A DNA stretch of 64,000 nucleotides from assembly GCA_964036665.1 (NCBI GenBank), contig OZ038533.1:19216575-19280574 (forward strand), given 5' to 3'. A program made the position numbers and the translations under genes. Positions 31,306-42,596 of this stretch are shown piece by piece (position 1 is the stretch's first letter; each line of letters begins with the position of its first letter). The notes beneath the pieces are model-generated. The model made no database searches. It had not been told where the DNA came from and saw only the letters and a program-made list of their open reading frames with translations. This stretch comes from Gordius sp. MW1. Its lineage: Eukaryota; Nematomorpha; Gordioida; Gordea; Gordiidae.

Positions 31306-32015
31306 TAGAGCCCTGCAAAATGAAATTTCTTCGGCCCGAGCCCGGCCCGAGCCCGACTTCTCAATTTTTATTTTGCCCGAGCCCGGCCCGAGCCCGAAAG
31401 ACTTTTTTATTTTAGGCCCGAGCCCGAGCCCGACCCGATTTTCTAAATAAAATTTTTTAAAAAATATATTACGGAAATTTTTTTCACCATCTAGATATAA
31501 AATGCATTACATTGTTATTACTCCTAATTTACAACTAGAATGAATTTGAAATAAAAAATTCGTTTCCACTCGTTAGAGTTTATTCAGCTAATCATTTAAA
31601 GCTAAAAATTTAACTTTATAAAATAAATTTTTAACAGTTTCAAATAAAAAACTTTTTGAAATAGTTACTTTTCTTATTTCTAAAGTTGTAACAGCTACTA
31701 TGATTCTATAAAATATAATAAGATTTGCAATTCAGGTCAGTTATATTATATTAGACAAGGGAAATAAGCTGAAGTTTAGAAGCTATATAATGTAGGCTGC
31801 GCGAAGATAATTATTAATATTGAGTTGAGTTGATTTAAATCCTATAATTCAATTCGGGCCGGGCTCGGGCCTCAGGTTGGGCCGCCGCATCAGGCCCGAC
31901 CCGAGCCCGAGGCCCGATTGTTTTATACAATTCTGCCCGAGTTCGGCCCGAAAGCCCGTCGGGCCGGGCCGAACTCGGGCCGGGCCGGGCCTCGGACGGC
32001 CCGTGCAGGGCTCTA
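31306..32015 (+). mobile_element. Non-autonomous hAT, TIR TAGAGCCCTGCA
   Basis: 710 bp with ends TAGAGCCCTGCA and TGCAGGGCTCTA. GGCCCGAGCCCG tracts lie on both sides. The interior contains AAATGCATTACATTGTTATTA, AACAGCTACTATGA and GCAATTCAGGTCAGTTATAT, which match 35460-38400 and identify a second, interrupted family member there. No 8 bp target duplication found. No coding capacity. Confidence 0.88.
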
Positions 32016-32989
32016 AGTGTGTTACATGCGAAGGGGAGAGAAGGAATGAGCGATTCATGTTAAACGTATGTTGGATTACCCCTTTTCTCTCCTACTAGTG
32101 TGCAGGAGAGGAAAACGAAGTGCAAAAGTTTAGGTAAACGCTGTATTAATATTACCTATTCGTGTTAGCATTTTAGACCTAATCAAATAGTTATTAAATT
32201 AGCCACTAATGCTTCAAATTTGACCATTGCCCCCTCCCCCCTCATAACCATTCTCGACCCTTTCTCGCCCATAAATATCATAGCAAATGTGCTACGTTTA
32301 TACGAAGAATGGACAAGTTTTGTAAGAGCAATAGCCCAGAACTAGGCCCAAGTCCCAAGGGGAAAAAACAAAACTGAATGTTGGGGAAGCAGCCCCTAAC
32401 AATAAAAACACTCGAAAACGTCTTATTTACCACCCCATTTTGTATAAAAAAATCAGGATATAATATTAAATTTATGATATTAAACAAAGCACAACACTTG
32501 GAGTCACTAATATAAAAATTTTGGTAAAGTATTTTAAAGGGCCACGGTGTAGATTATAGTCCAACTCTTTATGTCTAGCTATTCAATTGCTTGGGCTTCC
32601 TATATCTAACGCGATAAATGTTCCGTAAATTTTAGATTTATTGGGCCGAGCCTAGCTGGCCATTAGTAGGGATCCGGGCCTGAAGCGCATAAAAAGATTA
32701 GGGACGAGCTCGGTCGGGCCTGGAAGCTTTCGAAGCGGGTATGGGCTAGCCGACTTCCTAAAATTTGCCCGTTGCAGATCTTTAGCCTGTATTAACATTT
32801 GTTATTTTAATGAGGACTTACTAACTTTCTTCATGGATTGTCGAGGGTGTTAAAAACAAATTATAATTATGAACATTGAATATGAGGGTAAAAATCTTAA
32901 AGTCTTACTAACTGTTATGTCACAGATACGAATGGAATAAAAATGAGGCTGCTGCTTAGCAGAGAAATAATGCAATAAATGTGAATTTG
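32016..32989. repeat. Dispersed repeat and transposon debris
   Basis: 32165-32390 matches 41150-41330: TTTGACCATTGCCCCCTCCC, CGCCCATAAATATCATAGC, AATGTGCTACGTTTATACGA, AGAACTAGGCCCAAGTCCCAA. 32640-32790 has GGGCCGAGCCTAGC and CCCGTTGCAGATCTTTAGCC, looking like an eroded end of the 17348-type hAT. No gene. Confidence 0.65.
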
Positions 32990-33195
32990 TATTGCTATGC
33001 AATTTATGGGCTCGCTTTTGGTTGCCGGTCCTGTCCTGTCCTGTCCTGTTGCAAAAGACTTTGTTTGCTTTAGCAAATCGACTAGCTAATGACCGCTGAT
33101 TGGCTTTACATTTTTCGACCTCGCCCGAGACCAAATTTTCTTATTGTTTATGGGCCCGACTTACCTCTACATATAAATTTCTTTTGGCAATTTGT
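32990..33195 (+). repeat. GCTATGCAATTTATGGGC end copy with CTGTC tandem
   Basis: TTGCTATGCAATTTATGGGC then TCGCTTTTGGTTGCC, the left end of the 8.58 kb composite repeat, is followed by four GTCCT units (tandem pentamer) and TGGCTTTACATTTTTCGACC. The satellite part is absent. Confidence 0.65.
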
Positions 33196-33560
33196 CTCGT
33201 TTATTGCCTTATAACGGATGACTGGGGAACTGGCTAAATAATTTCCTGAAAATTAATGACCGTTGCTTACTTCTACTTTATCTGACCCCGGCCAAAGATC
33301 AACCATTTTGTCCTTTTTCGGGCCTCACTTGATTCTTAATTGTTTGTGCATCTTTTTTGGTCTGGGCGACTAACTTTTTGGCCCAAAATGTATATATTTA
33401 TTTGACCCCCTGCTTAAGGTTTGACTATGGCCCCCTCCCCCCCCCCCCCCTCTCTGCTCCATTTCTAACTCCCTCCCCCCTCTTTTCCCCCTTACCCACC
33501 GCCCTTTTTGACCCTCACTTTTGCCCCCCCCTTACCATGAAATTACAACTTGTATAAAAA
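33196..33560 (+). repeat. Dispersed repeat, second copy
   Basis: Same-orientation copy of 27346-27700, including GATGACTGGGGAACTGGCTAA, TTTTTTGGTCTGGGCGACTAAC and the series of C-runs separated by TTTGACC-like words. Non-coding. Confidence 0.75.
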
Positions 33561-33605
33561 TGACAAAAATAGTGGGGTAGGGGAAATCAGTCATGGTGAA
33601 ACGCT

Positions 33606-33975
33606 TAGCCATAGCGCGCTACATAGCATTTTCGTTTGGATGCGCTATAAGCTATAGCAGTCACATAAGGCGCTATAAGCTATAGCACATAGTCACTTGG
33701 AGGCGCTAGAGCCAGTGGCATAAATAAGGAGGGGAAAATGGGAAATTCCCCGCCCCCCTGTTTTTTGATTAATTACTAAATTAAATGGGTTAAAATATAT
33801 AATTTATTTACATCAAAGACTTTAAGACACTTATAAAAACCTGTAAACATAATATATACATCTAATTCTTTTGATTGACAAAATGGGTTGTAAAATTTTT
33901 TTTGCCAGACCCTCCCCCCCTCGTGAAAATCCTGTCTACGCGCCTGGCTAGAGCTATAGCGCATTATATATATAT
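33606..33975. mobile_element. GCTATAGC-rich palindromic MITE, interrupted
   Basis: Built of GCGCTATAAGCTATAGCA words that are self-complementary (AGCTATAGCGC / GCGCTATAGCT). It is split by a 234 bp insertion at 33713-33946, after which CTATAGCGCATTATATATAT resumes. Non-coding. Confidence 0.65.
33713..33946. mobile_element. CAGTGGC-ended element with perfect 8 bp TSD
   Basis: Flanked by identical GCTAGAGC at 33705-33712 and 33947-33954. Ends CAGTGGCATAAATAAGG and, inverted, CAGGCGCGTAGACAGG, with C-runs and G-runs just inside. The 8 bp duplication and CAG start are hAT-like. This suggests that at least some of the GGCGTAG-type short elements in this window are hAT-mobilised. Confidence 0.9.
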
Positions 33976-35030
33976 GTTGTTAGTGCGTCCAAAAAAAAAT
34001 TATTAAAAAAAATATAATGTACATTCAGATAATTGCATTAGGCTATTCATCTTATAATAATTAAGCTTTTATTAGACTTGCAGCATACAATATACCCATA
34101 GACTAGATAGACTGCTCATCAACGCACAAAATGTATACCATTTTTCCACCATTTTGATGTTAACATGGTAAAGGTGATCATATAGAAATTAGTATTTTTC
34201 GCAAATTAAATAATCTTAAAAAGTTAAATAAAAAATATTAAATTGGGTAGATATCAAAAACAGCATTTTAAAATAAATATCATTTACACAATACATAATA
34301 ATTAAAAACTGCGATTAAAGTTTGTTTAATAATATAGTGACATCAATATTTTGTATAATATTAATTTATTGTCGTTTGTTTTAATTTATAAACTAGTAAG
34401 GAAGGTAAATTGACTGTTATAGGGCAAAATTCCATGGTTATTAAATTACACCAGTTGCACTCTTCAAAATGGAGGAAAATTTGACACACAATTAACCATA
34501 TATGGAGCATATGGCATGAGCAGTCTATCTAGTCTATATATACCCTTGTAAAGGGAAAGAAGTGTATTATGATGGTGTGTATATCACACCATACCATCAA
34601 TGCGCGGGGAAGGACATAAAACGTGTTATAAAATATATAACACAATGTAGATGGCAGTATATTATATTTGTACATACCTTAATTATATTAATAATGAAAT
34701 GATTAATGATTTGAAAATAAAGATTTATAAATAAATAATATATGCGTACATCACAAATAAAAAAACCTGTTTCAATATTTTTAATATATATAAATATAAT
34801 GTATCGTATACTCGTGACCATTTGATTGTTCTTGTCTAATTAACTCATTTTATCATTACACAATAACAACTTACTTTATATATTGCATTTAGTGTATCGC
34901 AATTGAAATGAAGCAGCAAAGATAAAGGCAAAATATTGAAAATAATTTTTTTTCAGCAGAAAATCCTCATTAAAATTGTAAAATCCAACACAACTACAAT
35001 CCATTACGCTATTCCAGCTTATTAATTTAA
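33976..35030 (-). repeat. Long-TIR family, copy 3, and following AT repeat
   Basis: GCGTCCAAAAAAAAATT, TATAATGTACATTCAGATAA and GGCTATTCATCTTATAATAA match the right end of copy 2. At 34520-34575 GTCTATATATACCCTTGTAAA with GAAGTGTATTA is the inverted form of the left end of copy 1. 34680-35030 matches 30181-30470. No coding evidence in the AT-rich open frames here. Confidence 0.6.
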
Positions 35031-35289
35031 CGAACCCCTTGCTGAGTTCTCCGCCCCAGACCTCCGTTGGGGGCTCTACCCCCAAACCTCGTGGGCCCAT
35101 GTTGGGGGCTACGCCCAAACCCCCGCTTAGCCATGCGCATTACCTAACTCATATCTCTGGTTTAAATTATCACACACGGTTATAACTCTTTTATACTACG
35201 TATAAACAAAGCACATTTGCTATGCAATTTATGATAATCGGAAGGAGCATTGTGGAGAATTTAATTATATAAAAGGCGAAGGGGTTGAG
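35031..35289. other. GGGGGC-rich short block and spacer
   Basis: 35036-35130 has three near repeats of GGGGGCT(C/A)CCCCCAAACC-like words (CTCCGTTGGGGGCTC, CATGTTGGGGGCTACGCCCA), then AGCACATTTGCTATGCAATTT, a reverse copy of the end motif found at 10208 and 32268. No gene. Confidence 0.5.
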
Positions 35290-35486
35290 TAGAGCCATGC
35301 AAAAGAAAATTTCTTCTGCCCGAGCCCGACTTCTCCATTTTTATTTTGCCCGAGCCCGAAAGACTTTGTTATTTTTGGCGCGACACGAGCCTGACCTGAT
35401 TTTTTAAGTAAAACTTTTGAAAAATTTAATTTTTGAAAATTATTTTACCATCTAAATATAAAATGCATTAGATTGTTATCTCGGAA

Positions 35487-37124
35487 AGAGATCAGAATGC
35501 GCGGCCCGGCCCGCTACCCGACTTGGGCCGGGCGGGCACCTGTCTTAAATTTTAGTTTTCGGGCGGGCCCGGGCGGGCACGCTGATAAAATTCGGGCATA
35601 ATTAAATTAAAAATTTGTTATTTTTTTATTTGATTGAGAAAGCTTAGCATAGCACCCCCTTCCCTTTATTTAACCCTCGAGAGTATCCTGAAAATCCCGA
35701 ACGCGAGAGCATTCGTGGCGTATTTGCCCCCATTTTTAACTTCTTATAACTATCGAACTATTAGTTAAAATTATCTCAGATTTTGAATATATGTTTGTTA
35801 AGGACTCTTAATTTGGTATAAATTTTGATAAATAATTAAACAATATTACAGAAATTATTAACATATTTCTGAAGTCATATTATTTTTTTGTAGTTTCAAT
35901 GCCTCGCCTCATTTTGCCTCTTAACATCATATATCATGAAATAATTCAAAATTAAAATGATTTTTTATTAAATAAAGTCGGAAATCATGAAAAATAAAAT
36001 TTCACAAACATATAATGATATAAAAAAATACCAACATTCGTGGGGTACACAGGACCCCTGTGATCAAAAAGATGCTATATTTAAGAAAGAAGTGGGCCAA
36101 AAGTTATAAAATTTCCCAAATTTAGTTCTTGGTAAAATATTAGACTACAGGCCAGAATTCGTCTTTAAACGCGTTTTATATGTATGTTCATAACTATCGT
36201 GGGGTCCGTGGTGTCCCACGAATGCTCCCGAGGGTTAAATCCTATCGCTAAGTACGTTGGTTTTGGAAAAAACTTAATGAATTTGAATATTTACTTTTAC
36301 GTCCTTTTTTTATTGCTAACTAACGCAACGCATGTGCATGTGCGTGCAGTCTAGTCAAACATCCAATTTTGTTAGGAGTTAAAAAGTAGATTAGAGAGAA
36401 ATTATAAAATATTAAATGAGGAATGATTTATAAGAAAAGTGTTTTCCCTATTCCAATAAAATCTTACGATCGGCATCTTCAACTTCAAGGCGCCACGTTT
36501 AAACAGGATATTATTTAAGTGTAAAATACTATTTAAGTTTCATATTCATTCTAACAAAAATTTAATCGCTATAATTAATTTCCTTAATTTTTTTTCCATA
36601 TTTTCACATTATTTATTCCATTCAAGTAAATTATATTTATAAATTGTTTATTTTAAAAAAAAAAACGTTAACACATTATTATTGAAAGACTAAATTATCT
36701 TAAGTTCAAATAAGTTTTTCATATTCTCGAATCTATTTAAAATGAGAGAATCACATTAGTTTAAGCTAAAACTAATTTAAAAACCTGATTAAATCAACTA
36801 AACCAATTTAAATAAAAAATTTTAGGGTGCCCCGTTTAAAAATAAGTTAGTGAATGTTATGATTTTATTGCTTAACAAAATTTATCCTTAAATATCTCTC
36901 CAAAATTTGGCTAGTTTTTATCGGGTAATTTTTAAGATTGAAATAAAAAATTTGGGCTTAACGGACACATGTTATATTTCGGGCGGGCATTTCGGGCAGC
37001 TCTTGCGCTTCGGGCCGGGCCTGGCGGAAACTAAGAAGGATTCGGGCGGGCTGGGCGTGCAGTTTAATCATAAAATCAAACCGGGCCGGGTTAGGGCAAA
37101 ATTTTTCAAACAAATCTGACCTCT
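35487..37124. mobile_element. Nested hAT, TIR CAGAGGTCAGATTTG
   Basis: Ends AGAGATCAGAATGC and, inverted, CAGAGGTCAGATTTG, with GGGCGGGC/GCCCGCCC-rich tracts beside each. Flanks TCTCGGAA (35479-35486) and GCTCGTAA (37125-37132) agree at 6 of 8 and collapse to one site in the host element. It is the same family as 56332-57161. AT-rich interior, no transposase recognised. Confidence 0.88.
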
Positions 37125-37164
37125 GCTCGTAATTTACACCAGGTTAAGTTTAAAATAAAAAAAT

Positions 37165-38212
37165 CCTTTTTCGCTTGCGATTTCCTTAGCCGCCTTTATT
37201 TCCCCCTCCCTTTCTTTTAAACAATCTATTAACGACCTTGTCCCTTTCTCACTCAACTCCTCTATCAATCAAGCCTTATCTCTATGAAATGAGAATGTCA
37301 ATTTAGTAGTTGACATTCCACAATCATATGCCCAAAAAGATTTGGATGCAAGTTTGGTGTCGCGGTCCGTTGCTTACCTTCTCTCGACATGCGACGCCAA
37401 ACAGCATTGCAATCTTAGGTCATTGGCTTTCGACCAATCCGGTCATGAATGGCTTAAAGCTTACCCTAGTAAATTTTCGGGAATGTTTCTAGAGAACCCT
37501 ACCCTGTCCTTCAACATAGCCCTCCGCTTGGGCTGTAAATACACGTCCCCATACCCCTGCCGGCTTTGTAATTCACTTGTAGATGAGGAAGCGCGTCACC
37601 CTCTGCATTGTAAATTTAACAAAAGCCGGTATAGTAGGCTCCAAAATTAAATACACTGCTTCAAGCTGCTCTCAAACGGGCAAAAGTTCCTTCCATCCTT
37701 GAACCATCAGATCTCTCTCTCGAAGGGCGGATGCGTCCTGACAGTTCGCTATTTATCCCATGGGACAAAGGCCTTTTCTTAAAATGGGACTACACCTGTA
37801 TTGACCTGTTTGCCCCCTCCAACGATACTCACGACCCCCTAGGATCGGCAGAGCATCGTAAATCCTTAAAATACTCACCTTTATCGGAAACCTCCATTTT
37901 TATTCCTATCGTCTCGTCGTGCTCAGGGACGTTTGGAAAGAGCGCATTAAATTTTTTTAAAGAACTCAATAAACGCTCGCCCCCTTCTAAAATATCGAGT
38001 AGTTTTTTACTAAGACAATCAATTGCCATTGCGATTGCTAAATCCAATTTTTATTCTTTGATGGATTCAATGCCCATTCTTAAAGAAGACGAAGAAACGG
38101 ATAATGTGTTTTAATCATTTTTTTATAAATGTTTTCGTTCTTGTATCTTTTTATTAATTTCACTCTATGTTTAATACTTTTTATTTAATAAAGCATGTCA
38201 ATTCAAATAAAA
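37165..38212 (+). pseudogene. RT-associated endonuclease-like retroelement 3' part
   Basis: Frame-shifted coding remnant. 37200-37650 reads PQSYAQKDLDASLV, SFNIALRLGCKY and a zinc-ligand run CRLCNSLVDEEARHPLHC, where the family has C-x2-C...HxLxC. After a frameshift, 37662-38114 reads RMRPDSSLFIPWDKG and LKWDYTCIDLFAPSN, then SSFLLRQSIAIAIAKSN. This pattern, RPD...WDxTCxDT...QRxSxAIQRGN, is known downstream of reverse transcriptases in many invertebrate genomes and looks like a PD-(D/E)XK-type nuclease fold. The exact element class is not certain. The RT itself is absent, so this is a 5'-truncated copy. It ends AATAAAGC...AAATAAAAAAATT, a poly(A)-like tail, and sits inside the outer hAT. Confidence 0.65.
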
Positions 38213-38669
38213 AAATTTATTTAGCTAATAATTTAAAACTAAAAAGTAACTTTAAAAAATATATCTTATTCACCAGTTCCATTTAAAAAACTGTTAAAAA
38301 TATTAACTTATATTTTTCACGTTCTAACAGCTACTATGAATAATTTAAGCACTAGAATAAGATTTGCAATTCAGGTCAGTTATATTATGATAGACAGGGG
38401 AAAAAAAGCTGAAGTTTGGACCTATATTATGTAGGCTGTGCGAAGATAAATTTAATATCAAGTTGAGTTTAATTAAATCATATTTCATAAAAGATTAGTT
38501 TGCTTTATATCAATTCAAGCCGGGCTCGGGCCTCAAATCGCGCCGCCTCATCAGGCCCAACCCGAGCCCAAGGCCCGATTTTTTTATAAAGTTCTGCCCG
38601 AGCCCGGCCCAAAACACGATTGGGTTGGGCCAAGCCCGAGCCGGGTCGGGCAGCCCGGGCAGGGCTCTA

Positions 38670-38814
38670 GTTGAACGTGAGGTATATTCATGCACTACTT
38701 GTGTGCGGTCCGGAATGCAGGGACAGTTGCTAAAGTAAATTAATTGTTAGCTACTTCGCCCTCAACCCCACAGTGGGGGCTCCGTTTATACAAAAAACTT
38801 TATTATAATCACAC
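38670..38814. other. Short spacer
   Basis: Includes CCTCAACCCCACAGTGGGGGC, a small hairpin. Nothing else seen. Confidence 0.4.
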
Positions 38815-39044
38815 TTGACCAATGAGAATTTCTATTGCTCAGTAGCGAGTAGACGGCCAATTATTAAATTGTGATATGCTATTGGGCCGAAAATATTAAT
38901 ATGCTTTCGGGTCGGGCTCGCGTTGGTTTAAAAAAATGTCGGATCAAAAGCTATAAATAGCGTAAAACTTAAAAAAATTTGTATTTAAAAGCTTGCTAGA
39001 TAGATACTTAATCTAAATTTATTCGTGGAAAAACTTTATCAAAG

Positions 39045-39350
39045 TTGCTATTAGCCTGTACCGACCGCGCATTTCAAAAATGTCACAGGTGCCCAAAAAT
39101 AATTAATAAAAGGCTTGAAGCGCAATTAAAAAAAATATCGTCACCGAAATTCAAACATATTTGGAAGCAAAGGCCCTTGAAAGGGACAATAAATTATATA
39201 AGGGTAGGGCACATTAAACATGCTAATCGTTGCAGCGACAGCAGTAGCTCCGCTATTGCCTGTATCGACCGCGCATTGGTCAGCAAAAGCGTATTTATAA
39301 TAAGAAATATAAAAAAAAACAAAAAAATTTATTCACACTTTGGCCAGTAG
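39045..39350 (+). repeat. Internal duplication with GACCGCGCATT words
   Basis: GCCTGTACCGACCGCGCATTT (39053) recurs as GCCTGTATCGACCGCGCATTG (39259), flanked by satellite-like sequence. The open frame crossing it is repeat-derived and not accepted as a gene. Confidence 0.5.
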
Positions 39351-39359
39351 TCATTTTGT

Positions 39360-39990
39360 TTAATGGTCAGAAGTCAGTGATGGGGATAAATTTATAAATA
39401 CATAAGGGCCAAATATAAAGAATCCATTGGTCAGTAGCCAGCAGACGGGCAAAAAGCCTATAAATACATAAGAGCCAACTATAAAATAAAAAGAAAAAAA
39501 TTAGATTCACTCTTTTGTCAGTGCTCATTTTTTCCTTTGATCAGCAGACGGCCAAATAGCCTATAATAAGGGCAAAATCTAGATAGCAAACTAATTTACA
39601 ATTTGGCCAGTGGTCGTTTTTCTCTATTGGTCAGCAGACGGCCAAGAAGCTTATAAATACATAAGGGTCAATTATAAAAAAATGTTCGATTTATACTTTG
39701 TCAGAGGTCATTTTTTTTAGTGGTCAGCAGACGGGCAAAAAGCATATAAATACATAAGAGCCAAATATAAAAAAAAGTTTCGATTCACACTTTGGCCCGT
39801 GGTCAGCAGACGGCCAAGTAGCCTATAATTACATAAGGGCAAAGTAAAAAAAAAATTCATTAACACTTTGGCCATTGGTCATTTTTTTCTTTTGATTAGC
39901 ATACGGCCAAATAGCCAATAATTTTAAATACATAAGACCAAATATAAAAGGTCAGTAGCCAGCAGACGGCCAAAAAGCCAATATTATTAA
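39360..39990 (-). repeat. Satellite array, minus orientation
   Basis: Seven units marked by CAGCAGACGGCCAAAAAGCC-like words (about 39441, 39543, 39634, 39725, 39805, 39899, 39959; spacing ~60-100 bp). Each also has ACATAAG(G/A)GCCAAATATAAA and CACTTTGGCCAGTGGTCATTTT, the reverse complement of the 9.1-9.9 kb satellite. Confidence 0.88.
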
Positions 39991-40049
39991 TGTTATTAGC
40001 AGAAACAATATATTATCAATGCAAAATTTAGATTAATAACAAAAAGCGA

Positions 40050-40210
40050 AAAAATTTGCCCTCTCCGAGATTCGAACTCATATCAGTAGAAGCACAAGCC
40101 TTTGTAAGGAGGGTGTTGCCACCGGGTATCGTACGCGAATAGCTTAATCGAAATCCCAAGCGGTCGCAGTGGTAAACACGACGAAATATGACGTCAATTT
40201 GAAGTAGGCA
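40050..40210 (-). repeat. tRNA-like SINE copy
   Basis: On the minus strand ATGAGTTCGAATCTCGGAGA is a B box and T-arm, followed by GGGCAAATTTTTTCG, a T-run terminator. Upstream on that strand, TACCACTGCGACCGCTTGGG contains the complement of an A-box-like GGTCGCAGTGGTAA. Homologous to 8905-9055 and 30660-30960. Confidence 0.55.
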
Positions 40211-40432
40211 TATCGGAGCAAAAACGAAAAAACGCTGTAATTAAATAAAAAGAACAAAGTGGAGCATCAAAACGGCAGGAAGCCATTTGTAGTGGTCAAC
40301 TCCACAACACCCTTGCCGACTTCAGCGAAAAGGGGCAAAAGCGAAAAGAACGGAATAATATGGGGCGTGGGACGGGACGTGGGACATTAAACAAATACAA
40401 AGTGAGCTCTTAAAATGCATAGCAATTAATTG

Positions 40433-41120
40433 TATTATTCTCGCGCCATCATGATCATCTAAATTCCCAGGACATATTTCTATTCTCCCCACCCTAGCGG
40501 AACTTAAATAAAGTGACTATAATTTAGTCTTAAAATGTAGCTATAAAAAATTATTCATATATGTTAAAACCTCAAGGTGACCTAAGCACCCCCTTACATA
40601 GGCCTATAGCGATAAATGATGATGCATAACATACGAAGTTAAAATGCCATAAACTTTTTACTCGCCAAAGTAAAATCGGGAAGAGAGAGAACCCTATATT
40701 TGGCATAAATATTTTTCATTTCCATATTAACAATTATGCCAATTTTGGAATATGAAGTACGATATTATCTATAGAAGTTTTTTCTCTCTTAACTTGCAAA
40801 TCAAACTTTTTATGATGTATTTCCATTTAAAATAATTAAAATGCTAATTATATAAAATAAAAAATGGATAAATAACTATAGAAACTTTTTGTCTCCAAAA
40901 CAAAGGGGTAACAATTTTTATGCCAAATTTTCTACATCTACATATTCAAACTTATTTATATAATGTTATTAATTTAACCTAAATTATTTTTATGAGCCAA
41001 ATTAGTCATGTAAAGGAAAACTTCGGAGGGCGTATTCTTAATTTAAACGTCAGATAATCATGAATTTTTGTAAAACACAACTATTTTAAATATTTGGGGT
41101 CATCATAATCCCCTTTATTT
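40433..41120. other. Intergenic DNA, nothing recognised
   Basis: AT-rich. No ORF, repeat or RNA that I can support. Confidence 0.45.
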
Positions 41121-41345
41121 CTTATATTCATGTTAGCATTTTTAACCTTATCAAATAGTTTGACCATTGTCCCCTCTCCCCTCATAGGCATTCTCGGCCC
41201 TTTACCCCTTTTACGCCCATAAATTGCATAACAAATGTGCTACATATATACGGAGTTCGGATGAATTTTGAAAGAGCAATACCAGAACTAGGCCCAAGTC
41301 CCAATGATAAAAAACTAAATTGAGGTCGATCCCTCGGCGCGCCTC
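41121..41345 (+). repeat. Dispersed repeat, copy of 32165-32390
   Basis: TTTGACCATTGTCCCCTCTCC, ACGCCCATAAATTGCATAAC, AATGTGCTACATATATACGG and AGAACTAGGCCCAAGTCCCAA repeat the order at 32.2 kb. Ends in a C16 run. Confidence 0.75.
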
Positions 41346-42014
41346 TCCACAACCCCCCCCCCCCCCTTAGTAATTAAAACTGTTTAAAATTTATTTATTA
41401 AAAAAAGGTTTATCAAAAATAGTATTAGACAGCCTAGAGAATAGCCTGGACATGAATGACTAGAGGCCTATCTGAGCAAGTTTCTATTAGGATGTTAGAG
41501 GAGATTGCTAGCCACCTACAATATGCCCGGAATCAAATAAACCAAAGCATATGTTTGTAAAAATTGCAACACGCTACCCGTTACGTCGCATATTGAACAA
41601 TTCAGATATTGCCGACAATGACATTATCCAATGAGCTCCTAAAAGGCTCAAATTTTATGGGCTTACCAGGGGGGGGGGCGCCCCCCCCTGATTAAAAAAA
41701 TAAATTTTCTATATAAAGACCCTTAAAAATTAAAAAAAAAAGTATGTCTTGCCCCCCCCCCCTATTTGAACTTAACTTAAATTAATACAGATGCTCATTA
41801 GCAAATTTACACATAAATTTAAATTTTGGTAAAATTAAATTTAAATTTGAGATTAGATTACTAGTTGCTATTGTGTTTGTGTAGTCATCATTAATTTCCT
41901 ATTTCTAATATTTTTTTAGTCGCAGAAAATTTTTTGAATAGTCAAGCAAAAATTTTTTGTTAAAAATAATCTGCCCCCCCCCCCCCCTTAATTCAAAACC
42001 TGGGTACGCTCATG
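41346..42014. other. Poly-C/G short elements and unexplained spacer
   Basis: 41655-41760 begins TATGGGCTTACCAGGGGGGG and has GCCCCCCCCCC then TATTTGAACTTAA; 41960-42015 ends TTCAAAACCTGGGTACGCTCATG. Together they match the pair at 23992-24139 but with ~200 bp of extra sequence. 41400-41650 is GC-neutral and unrecognised. Confidence 0.55.
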
Positions 42015-42425
42015 CCAAATTCCATCTATACTTGAACCGTCAAATCCTTTTGTTGTAGTTTGAATGCGTCCTGACCGTTCCTCATTAGTCACATGAGAAA
42101 ATGGTCTTCTTTTAAAATGGGACTTCACATGCATCATTGCCCCCTCAAATCTTAATTACGACGTTCTCAGCGAAGATCGCAAGCTCCAAAAAAACAAGGT
42201 TTTCTTGAATTCATGTTTTTTTTATCCTAATAGCTTCCTTCTGTTCAGGATCTTACGTAAAAATGGAATTGGCTTTATTCAAAGAAATAGACACATGATC
42301 CCCTCCTAAATATTCGTTAGCATTTTTTGAAACAAACAATGACAATTTTGATCGCAAAATTTAATCTTTTTGAATATCTGGCCTCGTTTGAAAGGGAAAG
42401 ACGGGGGCATATTATTTATATAGCG
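42015..42425 (+). pseudogene. Second copy of RT-associated endonuclease-like fragment
   Basis: Degenerate copy of 37690-38110: CCATCTATACTTGAACCGTC, GAATGCGTCCTGACCG (the RPD codons), AAAATGGGACTTCACATGCAT (the WDxTC codons) and TTTGAAACAAACAATGACAA follow the same order. Multiple frameshifts and stops. The match is at DNA level and supports a repetitive retroelement. Confidence 0.6.
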
Positions 42426-42596
42426 CTCTTTTTATATTAGATCATAATTGTAGTATTTTAAATCAATTGGAATAATAATCCAAAACTAAACTATCTATTA
42501 TTAAAAAAAGTATGGATTAAAATTAAGGAGCTGCTATAATATAAAACACTTAAAAATTCATTTTTATATTGTGAAATACCACAGGACATAAATAAA

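Larger units (their letters stand above)
35290..38669 (+). mobile_element. hAT family of 31306-32015, with two nested insertions
   Basis: Left end TAGAGCCATGCAAAAG, right end GGGCAGGGCTCTA. Segments 35290-35486, about 37125-37165 and 38213-38669 read continuously against the 710 bp copy at 31306-32015: TGCATTAGATTGTTATC, then TCGTAATTTACACCAGG, then TTTAGCTAATAATTTAAA and GCAATTCAGGTCAGTTATAT. The two interruptions are a 1.64 kb hAT and a ~1.05 kb RT-associated fragment. Confidence 0.88.
38815..40432 (-). mobile_element. Reverse-orientation relative of 8.58-9.9 kb composite
   Basis: Read on the minus strand it begins AATTAATTGCTATGCATTTT (40415-40432), passes a tRNA-like SINE block (40205-40050), then the satellite (39990-39360), in the same order as 8575-9905 on the plus strand. 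Right-end sequence is not preserved. This conserved order argues that the composite is a real mobile or amplified unit. Confidence 0.6.

Noticed and set aside
31220..32098. GC-rich frames giving Pro/Gly/Ser-rich peptides (also at 38510-38695 and 56059-56295)
   Set aside because: They translate the GGCCCG-rich subterminal tracts of hAT elements.
34597..34821. 74-codon Ile/Tyr-rich minus-strand frame
   Set aside because: AT-rich repeat sequence shared with 30.2-30.5 kb; composition explains the openness.
39045..39350. 101-codon frame with CxxCP-like residues
   Set aside because: It spans an internal repeat and satellite units and shows no domain.
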